Numbered from the stretch's first letter, positions 9,268 to 19,107 are shown. The stretch: 64,000 nt of DNA from Caulobacteraceae bacterium (GCA_027489335.1 JAIXZX010000010.1:186001-250000), one strand, 5' to 3'. Program-made: numbers and translations. The notes: generated by a model from the letters alone, not told the origin.

Positions 9268-9318
9268 ACAGCTTCGCGCCCAGGGCGCGCCAAATCAGCC
9301 CGGCGACGCCTTTTTTCC

Positions 9319-10461
9319 ATGCGCCTGATCGATCGATATCTGCTTCGCCAGTTGCTGGGCCCGACCCTGCTGGCGACGCTCGCCCTCACCGCTGTGGCCC
9401 TGCTGAGCCAGAGCCTGTCGGCGCTCGACGTCATCATCAATCAGCGCCAGAGCGCCGGTGTCTTTCTGAAGATCACCATGCTGGCCATGCCGCAGCTGAT
9501 CAACATGGTCCTACCGCTCGCCCTGTTTGTCGCCGCGCTGGTGGCGCTGAACCGCCTGCAGAGTGAGCAGGAGCTCGTCGTCTGCTTCGCCGGCGGCATG
9601 AGCCGCTGGCGGGTCATCGCCCCCCCCATGCGTCTGGCGGTGATCATCGCCCTGCTCGCCCTGGTCATGAACCTGTTCATCCAGCCTGCCGCCTATCGAG
9701 AGCTGCGCGAGACGCTTTTCGACGTCCGCACTGACCTCGCGGCGACCCTGGTCAGGGAGGGTGAATTCACCGAGCCGGCGCCGGGCCTGACAGTCTACGC
9801 CCAGAGCGTCGACAGCCGGGGCCGGATGGGGAACCTGTTCATCCACGTGGCCGAGAGCGACGGCTCAGCGACCACCTACACCGCCGATGAAGGGCGGATG
9901 GCGACCCGCGGCGGGACCCCCGTCCTGGTCATGTCGCGGGGGTCGACGCAGGAGTTCAGCGCCACCGGGGTGCTCAATTATCTGACCTTCGACGAGTACA
10001 TTTTCGACCTCGGCCCGCTGGTCGCCTCGGAAGAGCTGGTTCACTACAAGCCGTCCGACCGCTACCTCCACGAGCTCTTTTTCCCGGACCTCGAGCAGGA
10101 CTGGGAGCGGCGGAACCGCCTGGAAATGCTGGCCGAGGGCCACGCCCGACTGGCCACCCCCCTCTACAACATCGCCTTCATGGCCCTGGCCCTGGCGGCC
10201 ATCCTGGGTGGCGGCTATGACCGCATGGGCTATGGGCGGCGGATCGCCTGGGCCGGCGCAGCCGCAGCGCTGACCCGCATTCTTGGCTTTGTGGTTCAGG
10301 CCGCTTCGGAATCCGGGGTCTGGCTCAATGCGCTGCAGTACGCCGTGCCGCTGATCGCCATGGGGTTGGCCCTGCGCAGCGTGTTCCGCCAGCGGGTGTC
10401 GAGGTTCATCGACATGCGAAAACGGCCGTCCCGCATCGCCCCGGCGGGGGCGCCCGCATGA
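9319..10461 (+). CDS. lptF: LPS export permease LptF
   Basis: Inner-membrane permease of the LptB2FG transporter that extracts lipopolysaccharide and hands it to LptC/A/D. 380 residues of the YjgP/YjgQ family: N-terminal MRLIDRYLLRQLLGP, three early membrane helices (about 15-35, 60-80, 100-125), a periplasmic beta-jellyroll-type domain (about 140-265) and three C-terminal helices (about 275-360). ATG 9319 was chosen over an upstream start at 9241, because MRLIDRYLLRQL is the canonical N terminus. It overlaps lptG by 4 nt (ATGA), so the two halves of the permease are translationally coupled. Confidence 0.93.
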   Translation: MRLIDRYLLRQLLGPTLLATLALTAVALLSQSLSALDVIINQRQSAGVFLKITMLAMPQLINMVLPLALFVAALVALNRLQSEQELVVCFAGGMSRWRVIAPPMRLAVIIALLALVMNLFIQPAAYRELRETLFDVRTDLAATLVREGEFTEPAPGLTVYAQSVDSRGRMGNLFIHVAESDGSATTYTADEGRMATRGGTPVLVMSRGSTQEFSATGVLNYLTFDEYIFDLGPLVASEELVHYKPSDRYLHELFFPDLEQDWERRNRLEMLAEGHARLATPLYNIAFMALALAAILGGGYDRMGYGRRIAWAGAAAALTRILGFVVQAASESGVWLNALQYAVPLIAMGLALRSVFRQRVSRFIDMRKRPSRIAPAGAPA

Positions 10462-11558
10462 GGTTTGGCCGGATCGAAACCTATGTGCTGTCGCGCAGCC
10501 TACTGAGCGTGGGCGTCGCCCTCGCCGTGATCACGGCGGTGATCATCCTCGTGCAGTTCGTCGAGCTGTCACGCTCGGTCGGAGTCCGGGCCGAGGTCAG
10601 CGTCGCCGAGCTGTTCGCCCTGACCGCGCTCGGCACCCCGAGCCTGGTGCTGGTGCTGCTGCCCTTCGTCTTCCTGTTCGGCTGCATGGCCGCCTATGTC
10701 AGCCTCAATCGCCGCAGCGAGCTCGTGGCCATGCGGGCCGCTGGCGTATCGGCCTGGCGCTTCATCCTGCCGACGGCCGCAGCCGCGGCTGTCGTCGGCG
10801 CCCTGTCAGTGACCCTGCTCAACCCCCTGGCGGCGGCGTCCAACGCCCGGTTCGGTATTGAGCGGGCGCGGATCATGGACAACTATCTGGTGGACGCCCC
10901 GGAAGACATCTGGCTGCGGCAGGGCGATGAACGCAGCCAGATCGTCATCCACGCCAAGGACCGCGAGATCTTGGAAGGCACGGTGGTGCTCCGGGGCGTC
11001 TCCCTGTTCATCTACCAGAAGAACGAGGCCGGCGTTCCGGAGTTCAGGCGACGCCTGGAGGCCGCGGAGGCGCGTCTGCTGCCGGGCTTCTGGCGTCTGA
11101 CGGACGTGCGCGAAGCCGCCGCTGGCGAGAGCTCCGTCCGGTCCGAGAGCCTTTCCCTGCGCTCCAGCCTCGACAGCGAGTCGGCTCTGGAGCGTTTCGC
11201 CTCACCCCAGGCGATCGCCTTCTGGCGCCTGCCCGCGGCGATCCGCACCACTGAACAGGCGGGCTTCAGCGCCAGCCGCTATCAGTTGCGGTTCCAGCAG
11301 CTTCTGGCCACGCCGCTGCTGTTTGCGGCCATGACCATCCTGGCCGCCGCCTTCTCCCTTCGGCTCGCGCGGCTCGGCGGTCTGGCGGGCCTGGCGGGCG
11401 CCGGGGTGGCGCTCGGATTCGTCTTCTTCTTCCTCAATGAGTTCGCCGGCGCCCTGGCCAACGCCGACATTATCCCCCTGGCCGCGGCCGCCTGGGCGCC
11501 GCCGGTGATCGCCCTGCTGTCGGGCCTCACCCTGCTCTGCTACACCGAAGACGGTTGA
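10458..11558 (+). CDS. lptG: LPS export permease LptG
   Basis: Partner permease of LptF in the LptB2FG complex. 366 residues with the same layout: IETYVLSRSLLSVGVALAVI opens the first helix, helices 2 and 3 lie near 50-125, the periplasmic domain near 130-265, and three C-terminal helices follow. The order lptF-lptG-lptD-surA-like places an LPS transporter, its outer-membrane translocon and a barrel-folding chaperone in one operon. The stop lies 59 bases before the lptD start chosen here. Confidence 0.92.
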   Translation: MRFGRIETYVLSRSLLSVGVALAVITAVIILVQFVELSRSVGVRAEVSVAELFALTALGTPSLVLVLLPFVFLFGCMAAYVSLNRRSELVAMRAAGVSAWRFILPTAAAAAVVGALSVTLLNPLAAASNARFGIERARIMDNYLVDAPEDIWLRQGDERSQIVIHAKDREILEGTVVLRGVSLFIYQKNEAGVPEFRRRLEAAEARLLPGFWRLTDVREAAAGESSVRSESLSLRSSLDSESALERFASPQAIAFWRLPAAIRTTEQAGFSASRYQLRFQQLLATPLLFAAMTILAAAFSLRLARLGGLAGLAGAGVALGFVFFFLNEFAGALANADIIPLAAAAWAPPVIALLSGLTLLCYTEDG

Positions 11559-11617
11559 AAGACGCCGCCACGCCGCTATTCCCTGGGCTCGGGACCGCGG
11601 CAAGAAGGGATTCACGC

Positions 11618-13906
11618 TTGAAGACGTCACCTCGGCGCACCTCGCTCGCCTCGGTCAAGCGCAGCCTCCTGGCGGGGGCTGCGGTGGCGAGCCTTTGCGC
11701 AGGGACCGCCTTCGCCCAGGATGCGCCGGCCCAACGCGCCGCGCCGGCCTCCGACGGCCTGGCGCCTGGCGCCATCTATCTTGAGGCCGACAAGGTCGAG
11801 CGCGATGACGCCCGCCCGCGCACGACGGCCTCCGGCGATGTGGAAGCGCGCTATGACAGCCGCAATCTGCGGGCCGACGCCCTCGTGTATGACGAGGCCC
11901 AGGGGGTGCTTGAGGCCTCCAACGTCCAGATCATAAATCCTGATGGCAGCGTCGAATTCGCCCGCGAGATCGTCATGGACGATCAGATGCGCGCCGGCGT
12001 CGCCCGCGGTTTCGCCGCCCGCTTGCCGCAGAATGTAAAGCTGGCCGCCGCCAGCGCCGTGCGGCGGGACGAAAACGTCAACGAACTCAATCGCGCCATC
12101 TACACACCCTGCGACATCTGCGCCGACAGCGAGGACAAGACTCCGACCTGGTCGATCCAGGCCGATAAGGTGGTTCAGGATCGCGAACGGCAGCTCGTCT
12201 ACTACCGCCACGCCGTGTTCCGCCTGTTCGGCGCGCCGGTCCTCTATCTGCCGCTCTTCTGGCATCCCGATCCGCAGGCGGAACGCAAGTCCGGCCTCCT
12301 GACGCCAGACATCTCGGCGTCTGACCGTCGGGGTTTCTCCTACGAACAGCCCTATCTCTTTGTCCTGTCAGACTATTCAGACCTGACCTTGAGCCCGCAG
12401 ATCAACGCCAAGGTCGAGCCCTTCCTCAATGCCCGCTATCGCAAGCGGTTCTATTCCGGCGAGATCGATGTCCGGGGCGGGTACACCTACGCCCAGGATT
12501 TCGATTCAGCTGGCCAGTTCGGCGAACAGACCTCCCGCAGCTACATCCTCGCCCGAGGCGCCTTCGCCATCGACGAGAACTGGGACTGGGGCTTCACGGC
12601 CGAGCGCGCGTCCGACGACCTGCTGTTCGACAAGTATGAGATCGGCGACGTCTACCAGTCGCGCGGCCCTTATATCGCTGACGACCGGCGGCTGATTTCC
12701 CAGGTCTATGCGATCCGACAGGACGAGGATTCCTATCTGTCTCTTGCGGCCTTCGATATCCAGGGCCTGCGTCCTGGCGATGACGACCGCACATTCCCCA
12801 CAGTCGCGCCCCTGATCGAGGGACGGTGGAGCCCCGATGTGCGGCTCGCCGGCGGGCGTCTGCGCCTCCGCGCCAATGCAGTCGCCCTGGAGCGAGATCT
12901 GTCCCCCAGCAGCACTGCGGCGGCCTACGTTCCAGGGCTCGACAGCCGGCGCGTCGTGGCTCAGGCCGACTGGCGGCGAACCTTCACCACCCAGGGCGGG
13001 GTTCGAGTGGAGCCGTTCGCCAATCTGCGGGCCGACGCCTACAGCCTGAGCGATGTGCCGCTGAACGGCTACGACAGCCGGACTGAAACCCGCGCCATGG
13101 CGACGGTGGGCGCCGATATCAGCTGGCCTTTCTATCGTCGTTTCAATGATAAGACGGCGATCCTTGAGCCTGTGGTTCAGCTGATCGCCGCGCCACGTCC
13201 CGATCAGATCCAGACTGGTGTCTCCGCCGCTGGCGAGCCGCTGTACCTGGATGAAGACAGCCTGGCCTTCGAGTTCGATGAGACGAACCTGCTCATGGCC
13301 GACCGTTTCCCGGGGTTCGACCTGATGGAAGGCGGGCTCCGCGCCAATGTCGCCGCCCGCGCCAGCCTGCTGTGGGATGACGGACGCCGGGCGACTGTGC
13401 TGGTGGGTCGAAGTTTCCGCGACCGCGAGGAGCAGGCGTTCCCAGAGCGCACGGGGCTCAGGGACACCGCCTCGGACTGGATCGTCGCCGCCCAGGCGCA
13501 GCCGATCCGCGGGGTGTCGGCCTTCGGCCGGGCGCGACTGAACGGCGACACTCTGGACGTCCGCCGGGCCGAAGCCGGCGCCAACATCGCCCTGGGCCGC
13601 GGCTCCGGCTTCTTCCGGTATCTCTGGGACGATCTGGACATCAACGGGGTCAAGCGCGAGAACCTGGATATCGGCGGCGAGATCTTCATCACCCAGAACT
13701 GGGGGATCACCGCCTACGGCAACCGCGACATGGTTCAGAATGGCTGGGTGGTGCGCGACGTCGGTGTAGTCTATCGGGACGAGTGCACCCGGATCGAAGT
13801 CATCTACCGCCGCGAGGACACGATTATCGGTCGTCTGGGTCCGAGCGAGTCCGTCGCCGTGCGCCTAACCCTCGCCACATTGGGCGAACCTATCTATGCC
13901 AATTAG
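11618..13906 (+). CDS. lptD: LPS assembly outer-membrane protein LptD
   Basis: Outer-membrane beta-barrel that, with LptE, inserts LPS into the outer leaflet. 762 residues from TTG 11618: a signal peptide ending CAGTAFA|QDAPA, an N-terminal OstA/LptA-like jellyroll (about residues 45-190, with EADKVERDD and YDSRNLRADALVYD), then the LptD barrel domain. Cys164 and Cys167 lie in TPCDIC and a further Cys in RDECTR near the C terminus, candidates for the known inter-domain disulfides. Start: TTG 11618 follows an AAGAAGGGA SD and gives a proper signal peptide. A TTG at 11555 overlapping the lptG stop would add 21 residues. No lptE is visible nearby. Confidence 0.93.
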   Translation: MKTSPRRTSLASVKRSLLAGAAVASLCAGTAFAQDAPAQRAAPASDGLAPGAIYLEADKVERDDARPRTTASGDVEARYDSRNLRADALVYDEAQGVLEASNVQIINPDGSVEFAREIVMDDQMRAGVARGFAARLPQNVKLAAASAVRRDENVNELNRAIYTPCDICADSEDKTPTWSIQADKVVQDRERQLVYYRHAVFRLFGAPVLYLPLFWHPDPQAERKSGLLTPDISASDRRGFSYEQPYLFVLSDYSDLTLSPQINAKVEPFLNARYRKRFYSGEIDVRGGYTYAQDFDSAGQFGEQTSRSYILARGAFAIDENWDWGFTAERASDDLLFDKYEIGDVYQSRGPYIADDRRLISQVYAIRQDEDSYLSLAAFDIQGLRPGDDDRTFPTVAPLIEGRWSPDVRLAGGRLRLRANAVALERDLSPSSTAAAYVPGLDSRRVVAQADWRRTFTTQGGVRVEPFANLRADAYSLSDVPLNGYDSRTETRAMATVGADISWPFYRRFNDKTAILEPVVQLIAAPRPDQIQTGVSAAGEPLYLDEDSLAFEFDETNLLMADRFPGFDLMEGGLRANVAARASLLWDDGRRATVLVGRSFRDREEQAFPERTGLRDTASDWIVAAQAQPIRGVSAFGRARLNGDTLDVRRAEAGANIALGRGSGFFRYLWDDLDINGVKRENLDIGGEIFITQNWGITAYGNRDMVQNGWVVRDVGVVYRDECTRIEVIYRREDTIIGRLGPSESVAVRLTLATLGEPIYAN

Positions 13907-13949
13907 GATCAGCGGCGCTTCAAGCCGCCACGAAGGAATGACCCAAGCG

Positions 13950-15278
13950 ATGTTGTCTGCGCGTTCAGTCCGCGGCCGAGCGGCCTGCGGCGTCGCCCTT
14001 GTGGCGTTTCTGGCGACCGGCGCCGTGTCCGGCCCTGCCCTGGCGCAGGATGCGCCCCCGGCTGCGCCGGCCGCGCCCGCTGCGGGCCTGTCGGAATATG
14101 CCGCAGCCGTGGTCAATGACGAGATCATCTCGACCTATGACCTTGCTCAGCGCATGCGTCTGCTCATCGCCACCACGGGCGTCCAGCCCACCGAGCAGAA
14201 CCTGCCTCAGATCCAGCAGGAGGCCCTGATCGCCCTGGTGGATGAGACCCTGCAGCTGCAGGAACTACGGCGGGTGGAGCGGGAGCAGAAGTTCAGCATC
14301 ATCGCCAGTGATGAGGACGTGGATCAGGAGCTCGCGGAACTGGCGTCGGGCAATGAGATGAGCGCCGAGCAGTTCAGCTCGATGCTGCGGAGCCAGGGTG
14401 TGTTGGACTCCCTGCGTGAGCAGCTTCGCGCCCAGGCCAGCTGGCAGCGCTGGATCCAGGGGCGCTACGGCTCCCGGCTGCGGATCGGCGAAGACCAGGT
14501 GCGCGCTGTTCTGGAGCAGCAGCAGGCCCAGGCCTCCCGGCCACAGTTCCAGGTCAGCGAAGTGTTCATCGACGGCGCCCGGGTGGGGGGCCTGGACGTG
14601 GCCGTCCGCGGCGCCGAGCAGCTGGTCGCCCAGATGCAGCAGGGCGCGCCGTTCCAGGCTGTCGCCCGGCAGTTCTCCGCGGCCCCCACGGCGGCCTCTG
14701 GCGGTGACGCTGGATGGGTTGGCCCCGGCGAGATGCCGCGGGAGGTAGAGCTGGCGCTTGAGCAGATGCGGCCTGGTCAGCTTTCCCGCCCAATTCCGGT
14801 GACCGACGGCGTTTACATCGTCTATCTGCGCGACAAGCGATCCGGCGCCGGCGCCACCGTCGTCAACCTGAAGCAGGCCGCTATCGGCGTTCCCGCAGGC
14901 GCCCCGGAGAGCCAGGTCGAGGCGGCCCGGGCCCGGCTGGTCGCCCTTCGCACCCGGATCACGGGATGCGATGACCTTGAGGCTGTCGCAGGTCAGGAAA
15001 CCGGAATCATTGCCGGCGACCTCGGCGAGGCCGAGATCAACGACCTGGCCCCCGCCTTTCGCGCTGCGGCCGAGACCCTTGACGTCGGGCAGCTGTCCGA
15101 GCCCATTCGCACCGAAGCCGGCATGCACATCGTCGCGGTCTGCGGCAAACGGGCCTCCGGAGGAACAGAGTTGTCGCCGCAGATGGTCGAGCGCCGGCTG
15201 TTCTTCGAGCAACTCGGCTTGATCGCCCGGCGTTACATGCGCGACCTTCGGAACGCAGCCACTATCGAGACCCGGTGA
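13950..15278 (+). CDS. SurA-like periplasmic peptidyl-prolyl isomerase/chaperone
   Basis: Periplasmic chaperone for outer-membrane proteins such as LptD. About 442 residues with a signal peptide ending GPALAQ|DAPP, a SurA N-terminal domain (VVNDEIISTYDLAQRMRL, VDETLQLQE) and one clear parvulin (PPIC) domain with VSEVFI, GDAGWVGPGEMP and YIVYLRDKR. A second parvulin-like copy (VNLKQAAIGVP to GMHIVAVCGKR) is degenerate. The overall order is that of SurA. The N terminus is uncertain: ATG 13896 overlaps the end of lptD, ATG 13938 touches the AAGGA SD, and ATG 13950 is spaced 12 nt from it and begins a normal signal peptide. It overlaps pdxA by 4 nt. Confidence 0.85.
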   Translation: MLSARSVRGRAACGVALVAFLATGAVSGPALAQDAPPAAPAAPAAGLSEYAAAVVNDEIISTYDLAQRMRLLIATTGVQPTEQNLPQIQQEALIALVDETLQLQELRRVEREQKFSIIASDEDVDQELAELASGNEMSAEQFSSMLRSQGVLDSLREQLRAQASWQRWIQGRYGSRLRIGEDQVRAVLEQQQAQASRPQFQVSEVFIDGARVGGLDVAVRGAEQLVAQMQQGAPFQAVARQFSAAPTAASGGDAGWVGPGEMPREVELALEQMRPGQLSRPIPVTDGVYIVYLRDKRSGAGATVVNLKQAAIGVPAGAPESQVEAARARLVALRTRITGCDDLEAVAGQETGIIAGDLGEAEINDLAPAFRAAAETLDVGQLSEPIRTEAGMHIVAVCGKRASGGTELSPQMVERRLFFEQLGLIARRYMRDLRNAATIETR

Positions 15279-16279
15279 AGAACCGCCCCCTGGCCATCAG
15301 TCTCGGAGATCCCGCCGGGATCGGTCCTGAGATTGTCTTCAAGGCCTGGAGCGCCCTTCGGCACACGGGGCCGCACTTCCTTGTCGTCGGCGACCTCAAC
15401 CAGGTCGCCGCGGCGCCGGGCGGCACGACGGGCCTGATCCGCCGGATCAGCACGGCGGAGGACGCGGCCCGGACCTTTTCACAGGCCCTGCCGGTCATCG
15501 ATATCCCCTTGCTGGAGCCTGTCGTGGCCGGGGCCCCCTCGCCCCGGGCGGCCAAGGCTGTGATCGCATGGATCGAGACCGCCGTGGGTCTGGCCCTGTC
15601 GGGCGCCGTGGGCGGCGTGGTCACCGCGCCGATCGCCAAGGAGAGCCTCTACGGCGCCGGCTTCCCCTTTCCGGGTCATACCGAGTTCCTGGGCGAGCTG
15701 ACCCTGTCGCATCGCTATGACGGGGCCAGGGGTCCTGTGATGATGCTGGCGGCGCCGGGGCTACGGGTGTCGCTGGTCACCGTGCACACCCCTCTGGCCG
15801 AAGTTCCCGCAAGCCTGACGGTGGAGAAGATCGTCAATGCCGGACTGGTCACGGCCCAGGCGCTGCGACGGGATTTCGGCGTCGAACAACCCAGGCTGGC
15901 GGTGGCGGGGCTCAATCCTCACGCCGGAGAGGGCGGCACGATCGGACGCGAAGAGGTTCAGGTGGTCGGCCCTGCTGTCCGGGCGCTGCGGGACCTTGGG
16001 GTCAACGCCCTGGGCCCCAGTCCGGCCGACAGCCTGTTCCATGAGGCCGCCCGGGCGAAGTATGACGCTGTGCTCTGCCTCTATCACGACCAGGCTCTGA
16101 TCCCGGTGAAGATGCTCGACTTCTGGGGCGGGGTGAACATCACCCTTGGCCTGCCCATTGTGCGCACCTCGCCGGACCACGGCACGGCCTTCGATATCGC
16201 CGGACGCGGCCAGGCGCGGCCCGACAGCATGATCGCCGCCATTCGGATGGCCCAAGACATCGCTGAACGGCGCTCATGA
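15275..16279 (+). CDS. pdxA: 4-hydroxythreonine-4-phosphate dehydrogenase
   Basis: NAD-dependent dehydrogenase of the DXP-dependent pyridoxal phosphate pathway. 334 residues starting at a GTG that overlaps the upstream stop (GTGA). The motif AISLGDPAGIGPEI is at the N terminus, the metal-binding histidines are in FPGHTEFL (about residue 135), in GLNPHAGEGG and in CLYHDQALIP, and the C terminus has GLPIVRTSPDHGTAFDIAG. The surA-pdxA-rsmA order is the classical proteobacterial linkage. Firm assignment. Confidence 0.96.
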   Translation: MKNRPLAISLGDPAGIGPEIVFKAWSALRHTGPHFLVVGDLNQVAAAPGGTTGLIRRISTAEDAARTFSQALPVIDIPLLEPVVAGAPSPRAAKAVIAWIETAVGLALSGAVGGVVTAPIAKESLYGAGFPFPGHTEFLGELTLSHRYDGARGPVMMLAAPGLRVSLVTVHTPLAEVPASLTVEKIVNAGLVTAQALRRDFGVEQPRLAVAGLNPHAGEGGTIGREEVQVVGPAVRALRDLGVNALGPSPADSLFHEAARAKYDAVLCLYHDQALIPVKMLDFWGGVNITLGLPIVRTSPDHGTAFDIAGRGQARPDSMIAAIRMAQDIAERRS

Positions 16280-17115
16280 GCGCGCTCACCGATCTGCCGC
16301 CCCTTCGCCAGAGCCTCGAGGCGCATGGTCTCATGGCCGACAAGGGGCTTGGCCAGCACTTCCTGCTCGACCTCAATATCACCCGCAAGATCGCCCGTCT
16401 GGCCGGCCCCCTGGAGGGCGCGAAGGTGCTTGAGATCGGCCCCGGCCCCGGGGGACTGACCCGGGCGCTGTTGGAGGCTGGCGCACATGTGACAGCCATT
16501 GAGAAGGACGTGCGTTTCCTGCCGCTTCTCAACGAATTACAGGAAGTTTCTGACGGTCGACTGACGATCCAGATGGCCGACGCCCTCAAGGTCGACGAGG
16601 CGGCTTTGACTGCCGGTCATCCGGTCGCGATCGTGTCCAACCTGCCCTACAACATCGGCACCGCCCTGCTCATCAAATGGCTGACCGGCCCCTACCGGCC
16701 CGCTGCGATGACCCTGATGTTCCAGAAGGAGGTCGCCCAGCGGATCGTGGCGCGTCCGGGCGACGACGCCTATGGCCGCCTCGCCGTGATCGCCCAGGCG
16801 ACCGCTCAGGCCAAGATCGTCATGGAGGCGCCGGCGCGGGCCTTCACCCCGCCGCCAAAGGTGGATTCCGCCGTGGTGCGGCTGGATCCGCTGAACGAGC
16901 GACCGCCCGAGGCCCTCCTGGGCGCCCTTGAGCGGGTGAGCCAGGCCGCCTTTGGCCAGCGACGCAAGATGCTGCGCGCCAGCCTCAAGGTGCTGGGCGG
17001 CGCGGCGCTCTGCGACGGGGCCGGCATCGATTCCGCACGGCGGGCGGAGACCCTGTCGCTGGAAGAATTCATGGGCCTGGCCGAGGCCCTGCGGCGGGTC
17101 GAGGGCGCGCGCTGA
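16276..17115 (+). CDS. rsmA: 16S rRNA dimethyladenosine transferase (A1518/A1519)
   Basis: RsmA (KsgA) dimethylates two adjacent adenosines in helix 45 of 16S rRNA late in 30S maturation. 279 residues: N-terminal DKGLGQHFLLDLNITRKIA, the SAM-binding motif I VLEIGPGPGGLTRAL, the acidic end of strand 2 AIEKD, and the catalytic NLPYNIG (about 121-127), followed by the small C-terminal domain with FGQRRKMLRASLK. It overlaps pdxA by 4 nt (ATGA) and closes the operon; 49 bases separate it from the channel gene. Confidence 0.96.
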   Translation: MSALTDLPPLRQSLEAHGLMADKGLGQHFLLDLNITRKIARLAGPLEGAKVLEIGPGPGGLTRALLEAGAHVTAIEKDVRFLPLLNELQEVSDGRLTIQMADALKVDEAALTAGHPVAIVSNLPYNIGTALLIKWLTGPYRPAAMTLMFQKEVAQRIVARPGDDAYGRLAVIAQATAQAKIVMEAPARAFTPPPKVDSAVVRLDPLNERPPEALLGALERVSQAAFGQRRKMLRASLKVLGGAALCDGAGIDSARRAETLSLEEFMGLAEALRRVEGAR

Positions 17116-17164
17116 CGCCCGACAGGGGTTGCCCGCACCAAGCCCGCTCCTCTAGGACCGCCCC

Positions 17165-18430
17165 ATGCAGGAACTGGATCAGGCCTTCGCAGGCCTCAAT
17201 GACTATCCCCATCTTCAGACCCTGATCGGGCTCGCCCTGCTGGGCCTGCTGGCGGCCATCGTCAACTGGCTGACGCAGCACGTCTTGCTGCGCATCGTGC
17301 GGCGCGCCCTCAGCCTGTCGCTCAGGGACGAGGCCGAGATTTTCTTCCGCGAGGTGATCGCGCGACTGGCCAATGTGGCGCCAGCCGTCGTGGTCTATCA
17401 GGCCGTGCTGGTCGTGCCGCACCTGCCGGAGGCCGCTCAGACTGTCGTGCGCAATGTCGCGGCGGCCTTCATGATCCTGACCGTGATCCTCGCGATCACC
17501 GGGGCGCTCAACCTCGTCAACGCCCTCTATTCCCGCAGGCCAGAAGCCCGCCAGCGGCCGATCAAAGGCTACATCCAGGTCGGAAAGATCGTCCTCTATG
17601 CCGCCGCCGCCATCCTGGTGGTGGCGACCCTGCTGGACCGCTCACCGCTGCTGCTGATCTCGGGTCTTGGCGCGATGGCCGCGGTCCTGCTGCTGGTCTT
17701 CAAGGACACCATCCTGTCCCTCGTGGCCTCGGTTCAGCTGACCAGCAATGACATGATCCGGGTCGGCGACTGGATCGAGATGCCGCAGCTCAACGCCAAT
17801 GGGGATGTCATCGACCTGGCGCTGCATACGGTCAAAATCCAGAACTTCGACAAGACCATCACCACCATCCCCACCTGGCGGCTGATCAACGAGTCTTTCG
17901 TCAACTGGCGCGGCATGCAGGAATCCGGCGGGCGACGGATCATGCGCGCCATCCTGCTGGACCAGACGGCGATCCGCTTCCTCACCCCGGAGGAGCGCGC
18001 GAACCTGAAGCGTTTCGCCCTGCTGGATGTCTATCTGGACCAGAAGGATCGCGAGCTTGAGGCCTGGAACGAGTCTCTGGTGAAGTCAGGCCGCGACCCG
18101 GTCAACACGCGTCGGCTGACCAATGTCGGGACCTTCCGCGCCTACGTGCTGGCCTATCTGAAGGTTCACCCCGGCATCGCCAAGGAGAAGACCCTTCTGG
18201 TGCGACAGCGCGATCCCACGCCCGAGGGCTTGCCGCTGGAGATCTACGCCTTCACCAATACGGTGCAGTGGGAGGCCTATGAGGCCATCCAGAGCGACAT
18301 CTTCGACCATGTGCTCTCGATCCTGCCCGAGTTCGATCTACGCCTGTTCCAGGCGCCGACCGGGCGGGACATGCGCGGCCTCACCGAGACCATCCGCGGC
18401 GACCTCGCAGCTGCGCCGCCGCCAGGCTAG
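17165..18430 (+). CDS. MscS-family mechanosensitive channel (YbdG/MscM-like)
   Basis: 421-residue inner-membrane protein. Helices are seen near residues 18-40, 75-95, 105-122 and 140-155, followed by the pore-lining MscS signature region (LISGLGAMAAVLLLVFKDTILSL) and a cytoplasmic MscS beta domain with DWIEMPQLNANGDVIDLALH and TTIPTWRLINESFVNW. The PIKGYIQVGK element before the conserved helices and the length resemble E. coli YbdG (MscM), whose role is protection against osmotic downshock. Its stop codon TAG shares the palindrome CTAG (18427-18430) with the stop of the convergent gmk gene. Confidence 0.88.
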   Translation: MQELDQAFAGLNDYPHLQTLIGLALLGLLAAIVNWLTQHVLLRIVRRALSLSLRDEAEIFFREVIARLANVAPAVVVYQAVLVVPHLPEAAQTVVRNVAAAFMILTVILAITGALNLVNALYSRRPEARQRPIKGYIQVGKIVLYAAAAILVVATLLDRSPLLLISGLGAMAAVLLLVFKDTILSLVASVQLTSNDMIRVGDWIEMPQLNANGDVIDLALHTVKIQNFDKTITTIPTWRLINESFVNWRGMQESGGRRIMRAILLDQTAIRFLTPEERANLKRFALLDVYLDQKDRELEAWNESLVKSGRDPVNTRRLTNVGTFRAYVLAYLKVHPGIAKEKTLLVRQRDPTPEGLPLEIYAFTNTVQWEAYEAIQSDIFDHVLSILPEFDLRLFQAPTGRDMRGLTETIRGDLAAAPPPG

Positions 18431-19068
18431 AGACGCTCGTCCAGCAGCCTTTGCACGAAATCGCGTAGGCCTGGGTTGCGAACCCGCTTGTGCCGCTCAG
18501 CGTGGTAGATGTGGGCCAGATCGGCATAGGCCCGGTCGTAGTCATCGTTGATGATCACGTAGTCGTAGTCGACGGCCCGCTCGATCTCGCCATAGGCGCG
18601 TCCCAGGCGGCGCTGGATCACGTCCTCCCGGTCCTGGGCGCGAGCGTGCAGCCGGCGGGAGAGCTCAGCCATGCTGGGCGGCAGGATGAAGACCCGCACG
18701 ACATCGTCTGGCGCCTTCTGGGCGATCTGGGCCGCCCCCTGCCAGTCAATGTCGAAGAGCACGTCGCGGCCGAGGCCCAGGGCGTCCATCACCGGCTGGG
18801 CGGGACTGCCATAACGGTGCTCGTGGACATTGGCCCACTCCAGGAAGGCGTCATCGAGAACCATACGGTCAAAGGTCGCGCGATCGACGAAGTGATACTC
18901 GCGCCCATCCTCTTCACCCGGCCGGGGATCGCGGGTTGTCGCGGAGACCGAGAGCTCTAGTTCCGCATGATCGGCCACCAGGCGGCGCGACAGGGAGGTC
19001 TTGCCGGCCCCTGACGGGCTGGAGATCAGCAGCATCAGGCCGCGGCGGGGAACGGAACTCTGGATCAT
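18427..19068 (-). CDS. gmk: Guanylate kinase
   Basis: ATP:GMP phosphotransferase for GDP and dGDP synthesis. 213 residues with P-loop SSPSGAGKTS (about 16-25), GMP-binding RDPRPGEEDGREYHFVD, the E-W-A-N-V-H motif (EWANVHEHRYG) and DIDWQGAAQI. ATG 19068 gives a short N-terminal extension typical of alphaproteobacteria. It is the last gene of the fabD-to-gmk minus-strand run, directly after a YicC-family gene, a well-known linkage. Its stop overlaps that of the convergent channel gene. Confidence 0.95.
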   Translation of the reverse strand: MIQSSVPRRGLMLLISSPSGAGKTSLSRRLVADHAELELSVSATTRDPRPGEEDGREYHFVDRATFDRMVLDDAFLEWANVHEHRYGSPAQPVMDALGLGRDVLFDIDWQGAAQIAQKAPDDVVRVFILPPSMAELSRRLHARAQDREDVIQRRLGRAYGEIERAVDYDYVIINDDYDRAYADLAHIYHAERHKRVRNPGLRDFVQRLLDERL

Positions 19069-19107
19069 CGGTCTCGGATCTGGTCTGCGCGGGCCAGGGC
19101 GGCGGAT

